A stretch of DNA of 64,000 nt from Steroidobacter gossypii (GCF_016801985.1 NZ_JAEVLS010000006.1:1-64000); one strand, 5' to 3'; positions 20,901-29,705 are shown, numbered from the stretch's first letter. The notes: generated by a model from the sequence alone, not told the origin. Numbers and translations: made by a program.

Positions 20901-23280
20901 GAGCCAGGTGATCTATCACGGCACGGCCGGTGCGGATAGCTTCCTCGGCTATCGCGCCATCGACGACACGATGCTGCTGGGCGATGGCGATGATCTTGCC
21001 TGGGGTCGCGCCGGCAACGACATGCTCTACGGCGAAGGTGGCGACGACTATCTCGAAGGCGAAGCCGGCAACGACGCGTTGTATGGCGGCGATGGCAACG
21101 ATCAACTCGACGGCGGGGCCGGCGTTGATTTCATGGTCGGCGGCGCGGGCGACGATAGCTACGTGTACGCGCTGGGCGATGGCGTCGACACGATCGACAA
21201 CTCCGGTGGCGGCTTCGACGGCGTATTCTTCACTGGCGGCATCGATGCCAGCCGGTTGAGCTTCAGTCGCGACGGCGACGACCTGGTGATCCTGGTCGAT
21301 GGCGATGCGGCCCAATCGGTGCGCGTGCTCGGACATTTCCTCGGCGGTGACCGAGCGATCAGTTTCGTGCAGCCGGACGGTGGATTCATGATCGAGGCCG
21401 AGCGCATCGGTCACATCGTCGCCGCACAAGGCGTGCCCGGCAATTTCGCCGCGCTGATCGAAGGCTCCAGCGCCGGCGAACAGCTCGCTGGCTACGAAAC
21501 ACGCGATCTGCTGCTTGGCCAGGGCGGCGCCGATACATTGTTCGGCATGGCGGGCAACGACCAGCTCGAAGGCGGCGATGGCGACGACTACCTCTCCGGC
21601 GGCAACGGGACGTCGGCGGGCTCCGGCGACGACGTGCTGATCGGCGGCGCGGGCAACGACGTCCTGGTCGGTGAAGACGGCGACGATCAGTTGAGCGGCG
21701 GCCTGGGCGATGACGACTACTACTATCGCGAAGGCTACGGCATCGACGTGATCGACAACAGCCACGGCGGCTTCGACGGCGCGTTCTTCATCGACATTGC
21801 GCTGGAGCGGTTGAGCTTCCAGCGCGACGGTGACGACCTCGTGATCCTGGTCGACCAGGATCACGGTCAGCAGTTGCGTGTCACCAATCATTTCCTCGGC
21901 GGCCACCACGCCATCGACTTCCTGCAGCCCGGCAGCGGGCCGTATCTCACCACGGCGCAGATCAATGCGTTGGTCGACAGCGGTTCCGGCGGCGAATACG
22001 ACCAGGTCATTCAGGGCACGGCCGCCGGCGAGCAGCTGGTGGGCGGCGCCGCCAAAGATCTGATCCAGGCGCTAGGCGGCGACGATCAGCTGTTCGGTCT
22101 CGGTGGCGATGACACTCTGCAGGGCGGGGACGGCGCCGACTATCTCGCAGGCGGCAACGGCAGCGGCTCTGGCTCGGGCGACGATCGTCTCGAAGGCGGC
22201 TCGGGCAACGATACCTTGTTCGGTGAGGATGGCGCGAATGCTCTGATTGGCGGCGCCGGCGACGACGACTACGTGCACGGCTCCGGCCAAGACACGATCG
22301 ACAACACCGGCGGCGGCTTCGACGGCGTGTTCTTCGACGCCGGGATTGCCGTCGAGAATCTCACATTCGCGCGCGATGGCGACGATCTGTTGATCAGTGT
22401 CAACGGTTCTGCCACGAACACAGTGCGCGTCACCAACCATTTCCTCGGCGGCGACTATGCGCTGGACTTCGTGCAGCCGGGCAGCGGCAGCACGCTAGAC
22501 ACGGCCGCCATCAATGCGCTCGCAGGCGAGGGCAGTGGCGATCCGGGAGATGGCGGCGATCAAGGTAATGACGCGGATTATCCAAATGTCGTTACTGGCA
22601 CAGCCGCGGGCGAGCAGTTGCTCGGCAGTTCCGGGCGCGATCTGATTCGCGGCCTGGGTGGCGCCGATCAGCTGTTCGGTTTCGGCGGCGACGACAAGTT
22701 CGACGGCGGCGATGGCGACGATTACATCTCCGGCGGCAACGGCTCGTTCAGCGGCTCCGGCGACGACATCCTGATCGGTGGAGCAGGCAACGACACGTTG
22801 GTGGGCGAGGACGGCAACGATCGCCTGTTCGGCGGCGCGGGCGATGACGACTATTACTATCAGGCCGGCTCGGGCAGCGATTCGATCTACGCCGGCGGCG
22901 GCGCCGATGTGGTGTTCTTCAACGGCATCGCGCCCAATCGTCTGGGCTTTCACCAGGATGGCAACGATCTGATCATTCGAGTCGATGCCAACGCCGGTCA
23001 GCAGGTGCGCGTCGTCAACCACTTCCTCGGTGGCGAGCACGCGATTGCCTATGTGCAACCCGGCAGCGGCTTCGCCATTCCGGCGGCTCAGATTCCGGGA
23101 TTGTTGACGCCGCTACCGGCGGGCTTGCTGGCGCAGGGGGCGATGGATCCGGTCACGCACCCGAATGCGGAGTTGGACAGTCTGATCGCGGCGATGGCGG
23201 GATTTGCGCCGGCGGAAGCTGGGATCAGCGAGTTTGCGCCGGTTCGGACGCCGCACTATCAGCTCGTGGCGACGCCGTAG
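14989..23280 (+). CDS. Giant RTX calcium-binding protein with lysozyme-like N-terminus
   Basis: A 2763-residue type I secretion substrate with no signal peptide. Residues about 20-255 look lysozyme-like (AHFDGVNSVAIGYGLDL, late RRNRESDAFGLF). Residues about 348-465 form the first RTX block of GGxGxDxLxG nonapeptides. An acidic linker (about 531-552) follows. Residues about 555-675 are FrpC-like with several EF-hand-type loops (LDLDGDGIETL, DLDGDGLSE, DRDGNGVIS, DSNGDGVVD). Then about nine units follow, each a beta-roll plus a haemolysin-related beta domain (DGDDLVILVD...VRVTNHFLGG). The non-RTX C-terminal 60 residues should hold the secretion signal. Likely secreted or cell-surface; toxin, adhesin or muramidase roles are open. 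Confidence 0.92.
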   Translation: MAVNTTASWTIANQLPDFNRDYGDYEAFRNALIKISENDVLFLRELNNNITADDLRAHFDGVNSVAIGYGLDLMVRSNQAINQYLAAAGLPALSAADSATLSAARAMRNQYTNDQISDAQKNQYLDNLATTLNITFPPNAGLAVKYQALMNHYVDELELALGDIQDANEMLSHHIQTTLEHRIDLATMPQSKERAAILSVLYQIPGSPTLIGLANGTVTDSDENTRAKIWVEIRYLTSTAYQARRNRESDAFGLFDGATGQFSGNTDEALETIDYLLRGERVSASGARSNVYDSITAAERTDMRAAIATAMTHLSTTFADGVALDAAYLLREGETELDVADVSSSGVNLVRGNQLDNTIRGRELQDFIYGLGGVDTLYGNAGDDKLYGGAGDDVLHGGDNDDTLHGQENNDELNGDGGVDRLYGGAGTDTLRGGAEGDFLYGGAERDRLYGGAGRDHYFADSEDIIEDEDGLGVVMLGNRVLSGGTRTEDDPENTYYGGGNTYVLNGTTLTINGGLVINNFNNGDLSINLRTEEEDEDEEETPDTDEAEHRTSPIVLDLDGDGIETLQLGASYFDLDGDGLSERTGWVSPDDGLLVHDRDGNGVISSGAELFGNNSVLSNGQRAEHGFQALAEYDSNGDGVVDVQDAAYASLQVWRDFNGNGVSDVGELQSLADAGVLSIGTGYNVSTHVDANGHEHRQVATILLSNGTASTAADVWFRVDTTHRVNSGAIELTPEVLSLANARGFGQVHDLHQAMVLDPALMDLLHQYVAATDAAARDALLDDLIYRWAGAANVDPYSRDPTKVYGHVMDARQLVTLEHLVGRPYMGIWCWGEYDPNPHGQAAPLLIAEYLEFKRFTAAQILAQTEYAAELDIIKSVFGSDAGRMVVDWDALLGKLQTLYAAGQTDRIEQVITVLTDLGTYSPSYRAERDAAYQAIAAANANLAPYFDFSTRVGTAANETLYGVGNGTIFHGLEGNDRLYGYGGGDSYQFSRGHGDDVILDYGGLDQIVFGNGITQADLEFSRNATTVWIRVNNADGSNAGSLRIDNFFDFDGTVHFGAIELIRFTDGASLNQQQILALLTAASLTAGDDLAFGTAQGDTIDALAGNDNVHGLGGNDQLSGNAGDDVLMGDDGNDTLSGGAGNDSLIGGRGSDTYLFSAGHGADVIQNAAEASGKVDRIVFDASIDRNAVTVRRQGNDLWIQTSASDSIRVTDYFRNQTVGGIAVEQIEFSDGTVWSIEDVKGMVLQAGSGDDNIEGYDSNDTLSGLAGDDRLSGLAGDDLLSGGDGDDTLDGGVGDDQLTGDAGRDFLRGGEGNDLLDGGADDDRLDAGSGDDTLQGRAGNDVLDGGAGRDNLYGGDGDDSLTGGAGDDFLAGGAGNDRLDGGGGTNRYLFARGDGHDTIVDAYEDVVTIYIANLSLEEIVFRRDGTSLVVTFQSSPDDRLSLSSFFVDETAISGIRLQYGDGQETLIDPAQLRLLTLAGTAGNDVIYAYSGNDSINALGGDDVVYAGAGNDNVQGGAGNDRLEGGADHDTLDGGTGDDILVGGDGHDTLSGGAGADRLEGGANDDEYSFDPNWGADTIFDSAGGDDAVYFHEANYSDALFRRDGLDLVISDRGTGDELRIVGQFSNAAGVSGANAIERLYYYNGMTGLYMSEEAIRLKALEETAADDTIYGHADDDTIDGGIGNDRIDAAAGNDVVSGGEGNDILNAGTGDDVMSGGAGDDVLLGITGSNQLSGGDGADTVIGGDGNDLLFGDGGDDVLDGGDGEDIVRGGDGDDVLSSGGGVYDELYGDAGNDTLRGAGLLDGGSDDDLLEGTGTLLGGDGNDTLRGLRFDILRGGAGDDVLQAYSNAWDQGSNILEGGTGNDTLYGSFGEDTYLFDLGDGHDLLIERRQNEAYGNVAPSSDTLNFGSGIVVTDLSFHRRGDDLIIEHANGTDSITVQNWFREPTDHFKLEHFLFADGSSLGQADVESQVIYHGTAGADSFLGYRAIDDTMLLGDGDDLAWGRAGNDMLYGEGGDDYLEGEAGNDALYGGDGNDQLDGGAGVDFMVGGAGDDSYVYALGDGVDTIDNSGGGFDGVFFTGGIDASRLSFSRDGDDLVILVDGDAAQSVRVLGHFLGGDRAISFVQPDGGFMIEAERIGHIVAAQGVPGNFAALIEGSSAGEQLAGYETRDLLLGQGGADTLFGMAGNDQLEGGDGDDYLSGGNGTSAGSGDDVLIGGAGNDVLVGEDGDDQLSGGLGDDDYYYREGYGIDVIDNSHGGFDGAFFIDIALERLSFQRDGDDLVILVDQDHGQQLRVTNHFLGGHHAIDFLQPGSGPYLTTAQINALVDSGSGGEYDQVIQGTAAGEQLVGGAAKDLIQALGGDDQLFGLGGDDTLQGGDGADYLAGGNGSGSGSGDDRLEGGSGNDTLFGEDGANALIGGAGDDDYVHGSGQDTIDNTGGGFDGVFFDAGIAVENLTFARDGDDLLISVNGSATNTVRVTNHFLGGDYALDFVQPGSGSTLDTAAINALAGEGSGDPGDGGDQGNDADYPNVVTGTAAGEQLLGSSGRDLIRGLGGADQLFGFGGDDKFDGGDGDDYISGGNGSFSGSGDDILIGGAGNDTLVGEDGNDRLFGGAGDDDYYYQAGSGSDSIYAGGGADVVFFNGIAPNRLGFHQDGNDLIIRVDANAGQQVRVVNHFLGGEHAIAYVQPGSGFAIPAAQIPGLLTPLPAGLLAQGAMDPVTHPNAELDSLIAAMAGFAPAEAGISEFAPVRTPHYQLVATP
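21000..23110 (+). repeat. Four tandem RTX modules of about 550 bp
   Basis: The C-terminal third of the RTX gene contains four near-identical modules. HFLGG-encoding landmarks lie near 21333, 21888, 22434 and 23020, spacings of about 555, 546 and 586 bp. Each holds a beta-roll (GNDxLxGGxGDD) and an FDGVFF...RDGDDLxIxVD...HFLGG...QPGSG domain. This is intragenic duplication of an approximately 185-residue unit. Confidence 0.8.
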
Positions 23281-23301
23281 CGCTGTAGAAACGGGTCGGA
23301 A

Positions 23302-23327
23302 GGCCTCCTCCCTCGCGGGAGGAGGCC
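23302..23327. terminator. Bidirectional hairpin between the RTX and Ax21-like genes
   Basis: Perfect 11-bp stem GGCCTCCTCCC / GGGAGGAGGCC around loop TCGC, between convergent genes. There is no T-run on either strand, so termination may be inefficient or Rho-assisted. Confidence 0.5.
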
Positions 23328-23346
23328 GGTCACGGTCGGAGAATGA

Positions 23347-23931
23347 TCAGAAGTTGAGACGGGCCTGCGCGCCGAACACGCTGACGTCGCCGCCCAGCGT
23401 GATCAATGCGCCCACCGAGAACTGCGGCGTGAAGTTGTAGCGGCCTTCGCCGATCAGGTAGGTGTCGCCATCGATGCCGGCCACGTCCACGGCCAGGTGC
23501 TCGACGCCACCTTCGATCTCGACCTTCGGTGCGACGATGGTGCGCAGGCGCACGCCGGCGAACAAGCCGGTGTCGTCGTCGTCGAAGCGGCCGATGTCCA
23601 CTTCATACTGCACCACGCCGCCGCGGGCGATCAGATCCAGGTTGCCGCCCAGCGCCCAGTGGCCGCCTGCGCCCACCATGAAACGCGTGGCGTCGATGCC
23701 GTTGTCCAGGCTCAGATCCTGGAACTCGGCCAGCGCGAAAATGTTCTGGTACACGGGCAGCGAGCCACGCAGCTGCAGGCCGTCGCCATCCTCATCGAAG
23801 CCGTTGGCGTCGATTTCCGCTTCGGGGAAATGCGCCACGTCCACGTAACGGTAGCTCAGGGTGTCAGCCATGCTCGTCAGCGGCAGAGCCAGAGCGGCTG
23901 CGCAAATCAGGTTTTTCGCGTTCATCTTCAT
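23347..23931 (-). CDS. Ax21-like outer-membrane beta-barrel protein
   Basis: A 194-residue protein with signal peptide (NLICAAALALPLTSMA|DTLSYRYVD). It has alternating beta-strand text (LALAEFQDLS..., GAGGHWALGGNLDLIARGG, EGRYNFTPQFSVGALITLGG) and ends in aromatic Phe (ARLNF), a typical outer-membrane insertion signal. The opening after cleavage and overall length recall the Ax21 family of Xanthomonas outer-membrane/vesicle proteins. That assignment comes from motif memory. The gene is convergent with the RTX gene. Confidence 0.7.
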   Translation of the reverse strand: MKMNAKNLICAAALALPLTSMADTLSYRYVDVAHFPEAEIDANGFDEDGDGLQLRGSLPVYQNIFALAEFQDLSLDNGIDATRFMVGAGGHWALGGNLDLIARGGVVQYEVDIGRFDDDDTGLFAGVRLRTIVAPKVEIEGGVEHLAVDVAGIDGDTYLIGEGRYNFTPQFSVGALITLGGDVSVFGAQARLNF

Positions 23932-24088
23932 GGTTGCGTTCGTGCACTCTCAAGTCGTAGCGCGTCGGTGCGCTGAATGTATTCTACTGTTCTCGCCCGC
24001 CTGGCGCTCGGATTCGAGCACTGACGTCGTCAGCTGGCGACAATGCAAGCGATTCCGCTGGATCATGAGCACGGTAAGGAGCATTGGT

Positions 24089-25228
24089 GTGGCGCGATGG
24101 ATTTTTGTGACTTTGATCACGGCGCTGCTGTCGTCTTGTGGTCGTCACGGCGCTGACCGGGCTACGCAGGAAGACTGGAGCGCCGAACAGCTGCAGGCCT
24201 TCGAACAATTCAAATCCGATGCGACGGCGCGCCCCAGGGTCGTCGAGAGCATCGCCCGATCGTTTCCTGCAACCTTCAATCACGCCGACCGCGCCATTTC
24301 ACAACAAAGATGGGTCGAGCTACTCGGTCGGCCCTCGGTATCTTTCTCTTCGGTGGAGCGCCCGGAGTATCTGGCGGGCGAGGGGCCACCTCAGGATTTC
24401 GATCCACGGGAGCTGCACATCCTGCTGTACGACGTCGACTGTCTCATGACGGGCGATGGCGATGTTTGTTCGCACCTGGAAGTCATCGCGCTCAAGCAGC
24501 GTGTGCTGCGGGTTCGTTTGTTACATGGCCGTCGCGAGGAGTCGGTGGCGCTGTTGTCGGAGCCTGCGACTCCTCCGGTGCGTCCGGAACACAGTCGCTT
24601 GATTGCAGAGATGCCGCGGGCAGGTTGGCGGCAGGTGGCGAGGGGTCGCGCGCAGGAGCTCGCGAAGCAGTTCGGGGGCAGGTCGCTGGACTCCGAGTTC
24701 TACGAGCACGGCGACGGCGATGTCGTGTATGGCCGCATCGTCGCCCCCATGCAGCTGATCAAAACCTCCGCGAGCGAATCAGTTTGTATCGCCGACGCTG
24801 AAGATATTTTCGTGCCGTCGTTACAGCAGGACCCCAGGAACTCGGCGCAGCGCCGTGCTGCAAATCTGCGGCTCGTGGTGTTCGCGGCCAGTATCGAGGC
24901 GTGCGCCGAGGCTTATCGCGGTGGCCAGTTCGTGCGGTTGACAGGTGAGTCGCTGGCTGCCACCCAGTTGGCAGGCATCCATGATCTGTTCGTCCGACGG
25001 TTCGCCGCCGAGTGCGATGTCCCTTCGTGGCTGACGCCCAACGGTTTGATGCCGGCCACTGGCGGTAGCTATCGTATTGCCGTCGCGCCGCCGGCTTCCG
25101 GCAGGGATCGCTGGTCTTTCGAGGTCGCGGTGGACTTTTCGGTGCCAAAAGGTGGCAACTATTCGGCGCAGGTTGCAATCAGTCCTTGGGGCACCCGCTT
25201 AAAGGGCGGTCGCCAGACCGATCGTTAG
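24089..25228 (+). CDS. Hypothetical lipoprotein (about 379 aa)
   Basis: GTG at 24089 follows AAGGAG with good spacing and gives a compact signal peptide ending in a lipobox (WIFVTLITALLSSC). ATG 24065 in the same frame would add eight residues. The mature part is charged, with paired cysteines (DVDCLMTGDGDVC), and ends in a Gly/Thr-rich basic tail. No domain recognised. A monocistronic envelope lipoprotein is likely. Confidence 0.65.
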   Translation: MARWIFVTLITALLSSCGRHGADRATQEDWSAEQLQAFEQFKSDATARPRVVESIARSFPATFNHADRAISQQRWVELLGRPSVSFSSVERPEYLAGEGPPQDFDPRELHILLYDVDCLMTGDGDVCSHLEVIALKQRVLRVRLLHGRREESVALLSEPATPPVRPEHSRLIAEMPRAGWRQVARGRAQELAKQFGGRSLDSEFYEHGDGDVVYGRIVAPMQLIKTSASESVCIADAEDIFVPSLQQDPRNSAQRRAANLRLVVFAASIEACAEAYRGGQFVRLTGESLAATQLAGIHDLFVRRFAAECDVPSWLTPNGLMPATGGSYRIAVAPPASGRDRWSFEVAVDFSVPKGGNYSAQVAISPWGTRLKGGRQTDR

Positions 25229-25408
25229 TTTTTCCCGCTCCGGCGAATCTCTGGCAGTTACATTTATGTTACTGCCCCGCGCATCGACATCCCGTCGATT
25301 ACTGCTTTCCTGGCAAGAGTGACTTTCGCCGCCCCCGATTGGTCCTGGGCCAGCACGCGGATACTTTGCACGCTCTCGGTACTCATCGAATGAACCTGGG
25401 GATCAGTC

Positions 25409-26539
25409 ATGCAATCGCGTCAATGGATAGGATCTTTCTTGCTGGTGGGCGCGGTGATCGTGTCCGGCGTGCTGCTCAGCGCTTGGAAACGATCCAGCAT
25501 TGCTGAATCGGAAGCAGCGGCCGCCAGCCAACCCGAACCGGCGGAATCTATCGTCACCGCCCTGGTTCGTGAGCACGAGCACGTTCGGACGACGACGTCC
25601 ATCGGCACGGTGGTCGCGACTCGATCCATCACCGTTCGCAACGAACTGCCGGGCACGGTCCGACACGTTGCTCTGGAGCCGGGCAAGATCGTCGAAGCCG
25701 GCACCGTTCTGGTGGCCATGGATGTCTCCGTCGAAGAAGCCGATCTGCAGGCGCTGCTGGCGCAAGCCGAGCTCGCGCGGACCCAGTTCGCTCGCATGCA
25801 ACGCATGAGCGAACATCGCGCGGCCTCTGAAATGGAAGTGGACAGCGCACGCGCCGAGCAGGAAGTCGTGCAGGCGCAGGTGGCTCGCATCAAGGCCGTC
25901 ATCAATCGCAAGATCATCCGCGCGCCGTTCCGGGCTCGCATTGGCATTTCAGACGTGCATCCCGGTCAGTATTTGAACGAAGGCACGCTGCTCACGACCC
26001 TGCAAGGCGTGGACGACGAGGCCTACGTCGACTTCACCGTGTCTCAGCAAGTTGCCGCGGATCTCCGCCCGGGAAACAAGGTGGATGTATTTACCGGCAG
26101 CGGCACGACGGCGGGCACAGAGGCCGAGATCGTCGCGATCGACGCGCGAGTCGATCCTTCCACTCGTAACGCGATGGTGCGCGCCAAGATCAAAGGCGAT
26201 GCGCCGGCGCCGGGCGCGTCGGTTCGAGTTCAGGTGGACGTCGGCACTCCGACGATGGCGGCCGTCGTGCCGGCGAGCGCGGTGCGTAAAGGCCCGTCCG
26301 GCGATCACGTGTTCGTGGTGCTTGCGGATGAACACGGCAAGATGCGAGCTCGTCTGCGTGAAGTGCAGGTCGATGCCATGGCGGGCGATCAGATCGTCAT
26401 CACCAAGGGCCTGGAGCCCGGCGAGTTGGTGGCGGCGTCCGGCTCGTTCAAGTTGCGGGAGGCCGCGCTGGTGGCGGTGACCAATCCGGCCGAGTCGGTG
26501 GCGCAGAACGAATCGCACTCCGCCGCGACCAGCATGTAA
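25409..26539 (+). CDS. RND efflux periplasmic adaptor (MFP family)
   Basis: A 376-residue adaptor. An N-terminal membrane anchor (SFLLVGAVIVSGVLLSAW) precedes the lipoyl domain (RNELPGTVRHVALEPGKIVEAGTVLVAMD). A coiled-coil hairpin follows (about 100-150), then IIRAPFRARIGISDVHPGQYLNEGTLL and a beta-barrel. The C-terminal membrane-proximal domain includes VVPASAVRKGPSGDHVFVV. It bridges the inner-membrane pump to an outer-membrane channel. The pump gene starts 65 bp downstream; no outer-membrane channel gene is present in the operon. Confidence 0.94.
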   Translation: MQSRQWIGSFLLVGAVIVSGVLLSAWKRSSIAESEAAAASQPEPAESIVTALVREHEHVRTTTSIGTVVATRSITVRNELPGTVRHVALEPGKIVEAGTVLVAMDVSVEEADLQALLAQAELARTQFARMQRMSEHRAASEMEVDSARAEQEVVQAQVARIKAVINRKIIRAPFRARIGISDVHPGQYLNEGTLLTTLQGVDDEAYVDFTVSQQVAADLRPGNKVDVFTGSGTTAGTEAEIVAIDARVDPSTRNAMVRAKIKGDAPAPGASVRVQVDVGTPTMAAVVPASAVRKGPSGDHVFVVLADEHGKMRARLREVQVDAMAGDQIVITKGLEPGELVAASGSFKLREAALVAVTNPAESVAQNESHSAATSM

Positions 26540-26565
26540 CCACTCGGTATGTAACAGCTAAGAAT

Positions 26566-26586
26566 GGGCCGCGCGCAACGCGGCCC
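26566..26586 (+). terminator. Intra-operon hairpin between adaptor and RND pump genes
   Basis: GGGCCGCG (26566-26573), loop CGCAA, CGCGGCCC (26579-26586), then GTTTC. The strong 8-bp GC stem with a short T-run could attenuate transcription or stabilise the upstream message. Confidence 0.4.
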
Positions 26587-26604
26587 GTTTCAGGGAACAC
26601 GCAC

Positions 26605-29600
26605 ATGCGCTCATTCACAGATATATTCATCAAGCACCCCGTGCTGGCGGTGGTGGTCAACCTGGTCATCGTGCTGGTCGGCGCACGGGCGTTGTTCAAC
26701 CTGCCGGTGCAGCAGTTCCCGAGCGTCGAAAGCTCGTCGATACTCATCAACACGGTTTACACCGGCGCCAGCGCCGAGACCGTGCGTGGCTTCCTGACCA
26801 CGCCGATCGAACGGGCGGTCTCGGCGATCGGTGGCGTCGATTACGTGGAGTCGACCAGCCGCGCCGGTCTGAGCACCGTCACGATTCGACTCAAGCTCGA
26901 TCACGACAGCACCGACGCGCTGGCGGAAGTGACGGCGCGACTCCAGCAGGTTCGCTCCGAACTGCCGGCGGAAGCCGAGCCGCCGGTGGTCGAAGTGCAG
27001 CGCGCGGACCGTCCGTATGCAACGTTTTATCTGGGCTTCACCTCGCCGGATCGCACCGTTCCTGAGTTGACCGACTGGCTGTCGCGCACTTTGCAGCCGC
27101 AGTTGTCGACACTCGAAGGCGTGCAACGCGTGAGCTACGAGGGCAGTCAGCCACTGGCGATGCGCGTGTGGATCGATCCGGATCGGCTCGCCGCCCGCAA
27201 CCTTTCACCTGGCGACGTGCACGACGCTCTGCGTCGTAACAACTATCTCGCCGCCGTCGGCCAGACCAAGGGCAACCTGGTGCAGGTGAATCTGCTCGCC
27301 AACACCGACCTGCGCGCGGTCGATGAGTTCGAGCGGCTGATCGTCGCCGATCGCGGTGGCGCCATCGTGCGCTTGAGCGATGTGGCGCGCGTCGAGCTGG
27401 GCGCAGAAGAGGCCGCGATGGTGGCCAAGTACAACGACCAGCAGAGCGTGTATCTGGGCGTGTGGCCGCTGCCCGGCTCGAATGAGATCGAAGTGGCGCA
27501 ACACCTGCGCAAGGAGATGGAGCGCATCGAAGCCACCTTGCCGGCCGATGTCGAAATGCGCCTGGTGTGGGACGGCACCATGTTCATGCGCAGCGCCCTG
27601 GAAGAAATCACCAAGACGCTGGGCGAGACCGTGCTGATCGTGGCCATCGTGGTGTTCCTGTTCATGGGCTCGGTGCGCACCGCGCTGGTGCCGTTGGTCG
27701 CCATGCCGGTGTCGCTGGTGGGCGCGGCCATTGTGATGATCGCGTTCGGTTTCAGTTTGAACCTGCTGACCATTCTGGCCATCGTGTTGTCGGTGGGCCT
27801 GGTGGTCGACGACGCCATCGTGGTCGTCGAAAACGTCGAGCGGCATGTGCGTGAAGGCAAGAACCGCATCGAGGCTGCGTTGGCCGGTGCGCGCGAGCTG
27901 GCTGGACCCGTGATCGCCATGACGATCACGCTGGCGACGGTGTACACGCCGATCGCGTTCCAGGGCGGGCTCACGGGCTCGTTGTTCCTGGAGTTTGCGA
28001 TCACGCTCGCGGCGGCCGTCGTGGTCTCCGGTCTGGTTGCTCTGACTCTGTCGCCGGTGATGAGCTCGCGCTTCGTGCACGAGCACGGCCATGAAACCAA
28101 GCTCACCGTGCTCGTGAACCGCGGCTTCGACGCGGTTCGGCGTCGGTACGAGGGCTTGCTCGACGGCGCGCTGAACATGCGCTGGGGCATCGTCGCTGTC
28201 GCCGCGCTGGTGACGTTAGCGGCGTGGCCATTGTTCATGTACTCGCGTCAGGAGCTGGCGCCGGTCGAAGACCAAAGTCACATCAGCTTGTTCTTCGAAG
28301 CCTCGCCGGATTCCTCGCTGGTGGCGACCGATCGCGACTCGCAACAGGTCGTGAAGGCGCTCACCGCGTTCCCTGAAGCGGACTTCATGTGGTCGCTGAC
28401 GGCGGCGTGGGGCGGGTTCGGCGGCCTGGTTGCCAAGGATTGGCAGCAGCGCGAGCGCTCGACCGAGGAGATGTATGGTGAGGTTTACGGCGCCGTGTCT
28501 CAGGTTCCCGGCCTGCGCGTCTATCCGCGCCTGGATCCTCCATTGCCGACGCCAGGGCAATATGACGTCGAAATGATCGTGCAGAACGAAGCTTCGATCG
28601 AAGAACTGCTCGCGACCACGCAGGCCATTCTCGATGCCGGCTTGGCCAGCGGCAAGTTCCTGTATGTCGACACCGATCTGAAAATCGATCTGCCGCAGGC
28701 GCGCGTGGTGCTCGATCGCGAGCGACTGGCCGATCTCGGCTTGGATCTGGCGGGCGTCGGTCGTGAGCTGGGCACACTGCTCGGCGGCGCGTACGTGAAT
28801 CGGTTCAATTATTTCGATCGCAGCTACAAGGTCATTCCGCAGATCGGCGACGAGGATCGCGCCACGCTCGAACCGTTGCTCGATCTGAAGATCAAGACGC
28901 CAGACGGTGCGCTGGTGCCGGTCTCGACCTTCATGCACATCGAGTCGGACACCGGTCCGCGCACCTTGAATCGTTTCGCGCAGCGTAACTCGGCGCGCAT
29001 CTTCGGGGGCGTGCAGCCTGGCGTGACCAAGGAAGAAGGTTTGCGTGTGCTCGAAGATGCGGCAGTGAAGGCGGGCGGACCGGGCGTGCTCATCGACTAC
29101 GCCGGTGAGTCGCGCCAGATTCGACACGAAGGCGCGGCGTTGACGGCGACGCTCGGCTTCGCGCTGATCCTGATTTATCTGGTGCTGGCTGCGCAGTTCC
29201 ATAGCTTCCGCGATCCGTTGATCGTGCTGCTGGGATCGGTGCCGCTGGCGATCTCGGGTGCGCTGGTGTTCACGTTCCTCGACATGACCACCATCAACAT
29301 CTATTCACAGGTGGGCTTGATCACGCTGGTGGGTCTGATCGCGAAGAACGGCATTCTCATTGTCGAGTTCGCCAATACGCTGCAGGAGCGGGGCCTGGAG
29401 AAGATCGCCGCTCTGCGTGAGGCGTCGCTGACGCGATTGCGGCCGGTGCTCATGACTTCGGCGGCGACGGTGTTCGGTCACTTCCCGCTGGTGCTGGTGT
29501 CGGGGCCGGGCGCCGAGGCGCGTAACAGCATCGGCATCGTGCTGGTGACCGGCATGGTGGTCGGCACGCTGTTCACGCTGTTCGTGGTGCCGGTGTTCTA

Positions 29601-29691
29601 CACATTGATTGCTGCGGATCATCGCAAGCGTGGCGCCGAGGCGCAGGCACCGACAGTGAAAGGTACGCCGGTGCCCCAGCCGGCTGTCTGA
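26605..29691 (+). CDS. RND efflux transporter permease (HAE1/AcrB-MexF class)
   Basis: A 1028-residue inner-membrane proton/drug antiporter. It opens with MRSFTDIFIKHPVLAVVVNLV and the PVQQFPSVE region typical of RND pumps. The proton-relay Asp pair is at residues 402-403 (VGLVVDDAIVVVENVERH) in TM4, and the matching Lys is near 914 (LVGLIAKNGILIVEF) in TM10. Length and two-fold topology match HAE1 pumps. Expressed with the adaptor upstream; a TetR gene follows and probably regulates them. Substrates cannot be read from sequence. Confidence 0.95.
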   Translation: MRSFTDIFIKHPVLAVVVNLVIVLVGARALFNLPVQQFPSVESSSILINTVYTGASAETVRGFLTTPIERAVSAIGGVDYVESTSRAGLSTVTIRLKLDHDSTDALAEVTARLQQVRSELPAEAEPPVVEVQRADRPYATFYLGFTSPDRTVPELTDWLSRTLQPQLSTLEGVQRVSYEGSQPLAMRVWIDPDRLAARNLSPGDVHDALRRNNYLAAVGQTKGNLVQVNLLANTDLRAVDEFERLIVADRGGAIVRLSDVARVELGAEEAAMVAKYNDQQSVYLGVWPLPGSNEIEVAQHLRKEMERIEATLPADVEMRLVWDGTMFMRSALEEITKTLGETVLIVAIVVFLFMGSVRTALVPLVAMPVSLVGAAIVMIAFGFSLNLLTILAIVLSVGLVVDDAIVVVENVERHVREGKNRIEAALAGARELAGPVIAMTITLATVYTPIAFQGGLTGSLFLEFAITLAAAVVVSGLVALTLSPVMSSRFVHEHGHETKLTVLVNRGFDAVRRRYEGLLDGALNMRWGIVAVAALVTLAAWPLFMYSRQELAPVEDQSHISLFFEASPDSSLVATDRDSQQVVKALTAFPEADFMWSLTAAWGGFGGLVAKDWQQRERSTEEMYGEVYGAVSQVPGLRVYPRLDPPLPTPGQYDVEMIVQNEASIEELLATTQAILDAGLASGKFLYVDTDLKIDLPQARVVLDRERLADLGLDLAGVGRELGTLLGGAYVNRFNYFDRSYKVIPQIGDEDRATLEPLLDLKIKTPDGALVPVSTFMHIESDTGPRTLNRFAQRNSARIFGGVQPGVTKEEGLRVLEDAAVKAGGPGVLIDYAGESRQIRHEGAALTATLGFALILIYLVLAAQFHSFRDPLIVLLGSVPLAISGALVFTFLDMTTINIYSQVGLITLVGLIAKNGILIVEFANTLQERGLEKIAALREASLTRLRPVLMTSAATVFGHFPLVLVSGPGAEARNSIGIVLVTGMVVGTLFTLFVVPVFYTLIAADHRKRGAEAQAPTVKGTPVPQPAV

Positions 29692-29705
29692 TCAGGAACG
29701 TCGCG

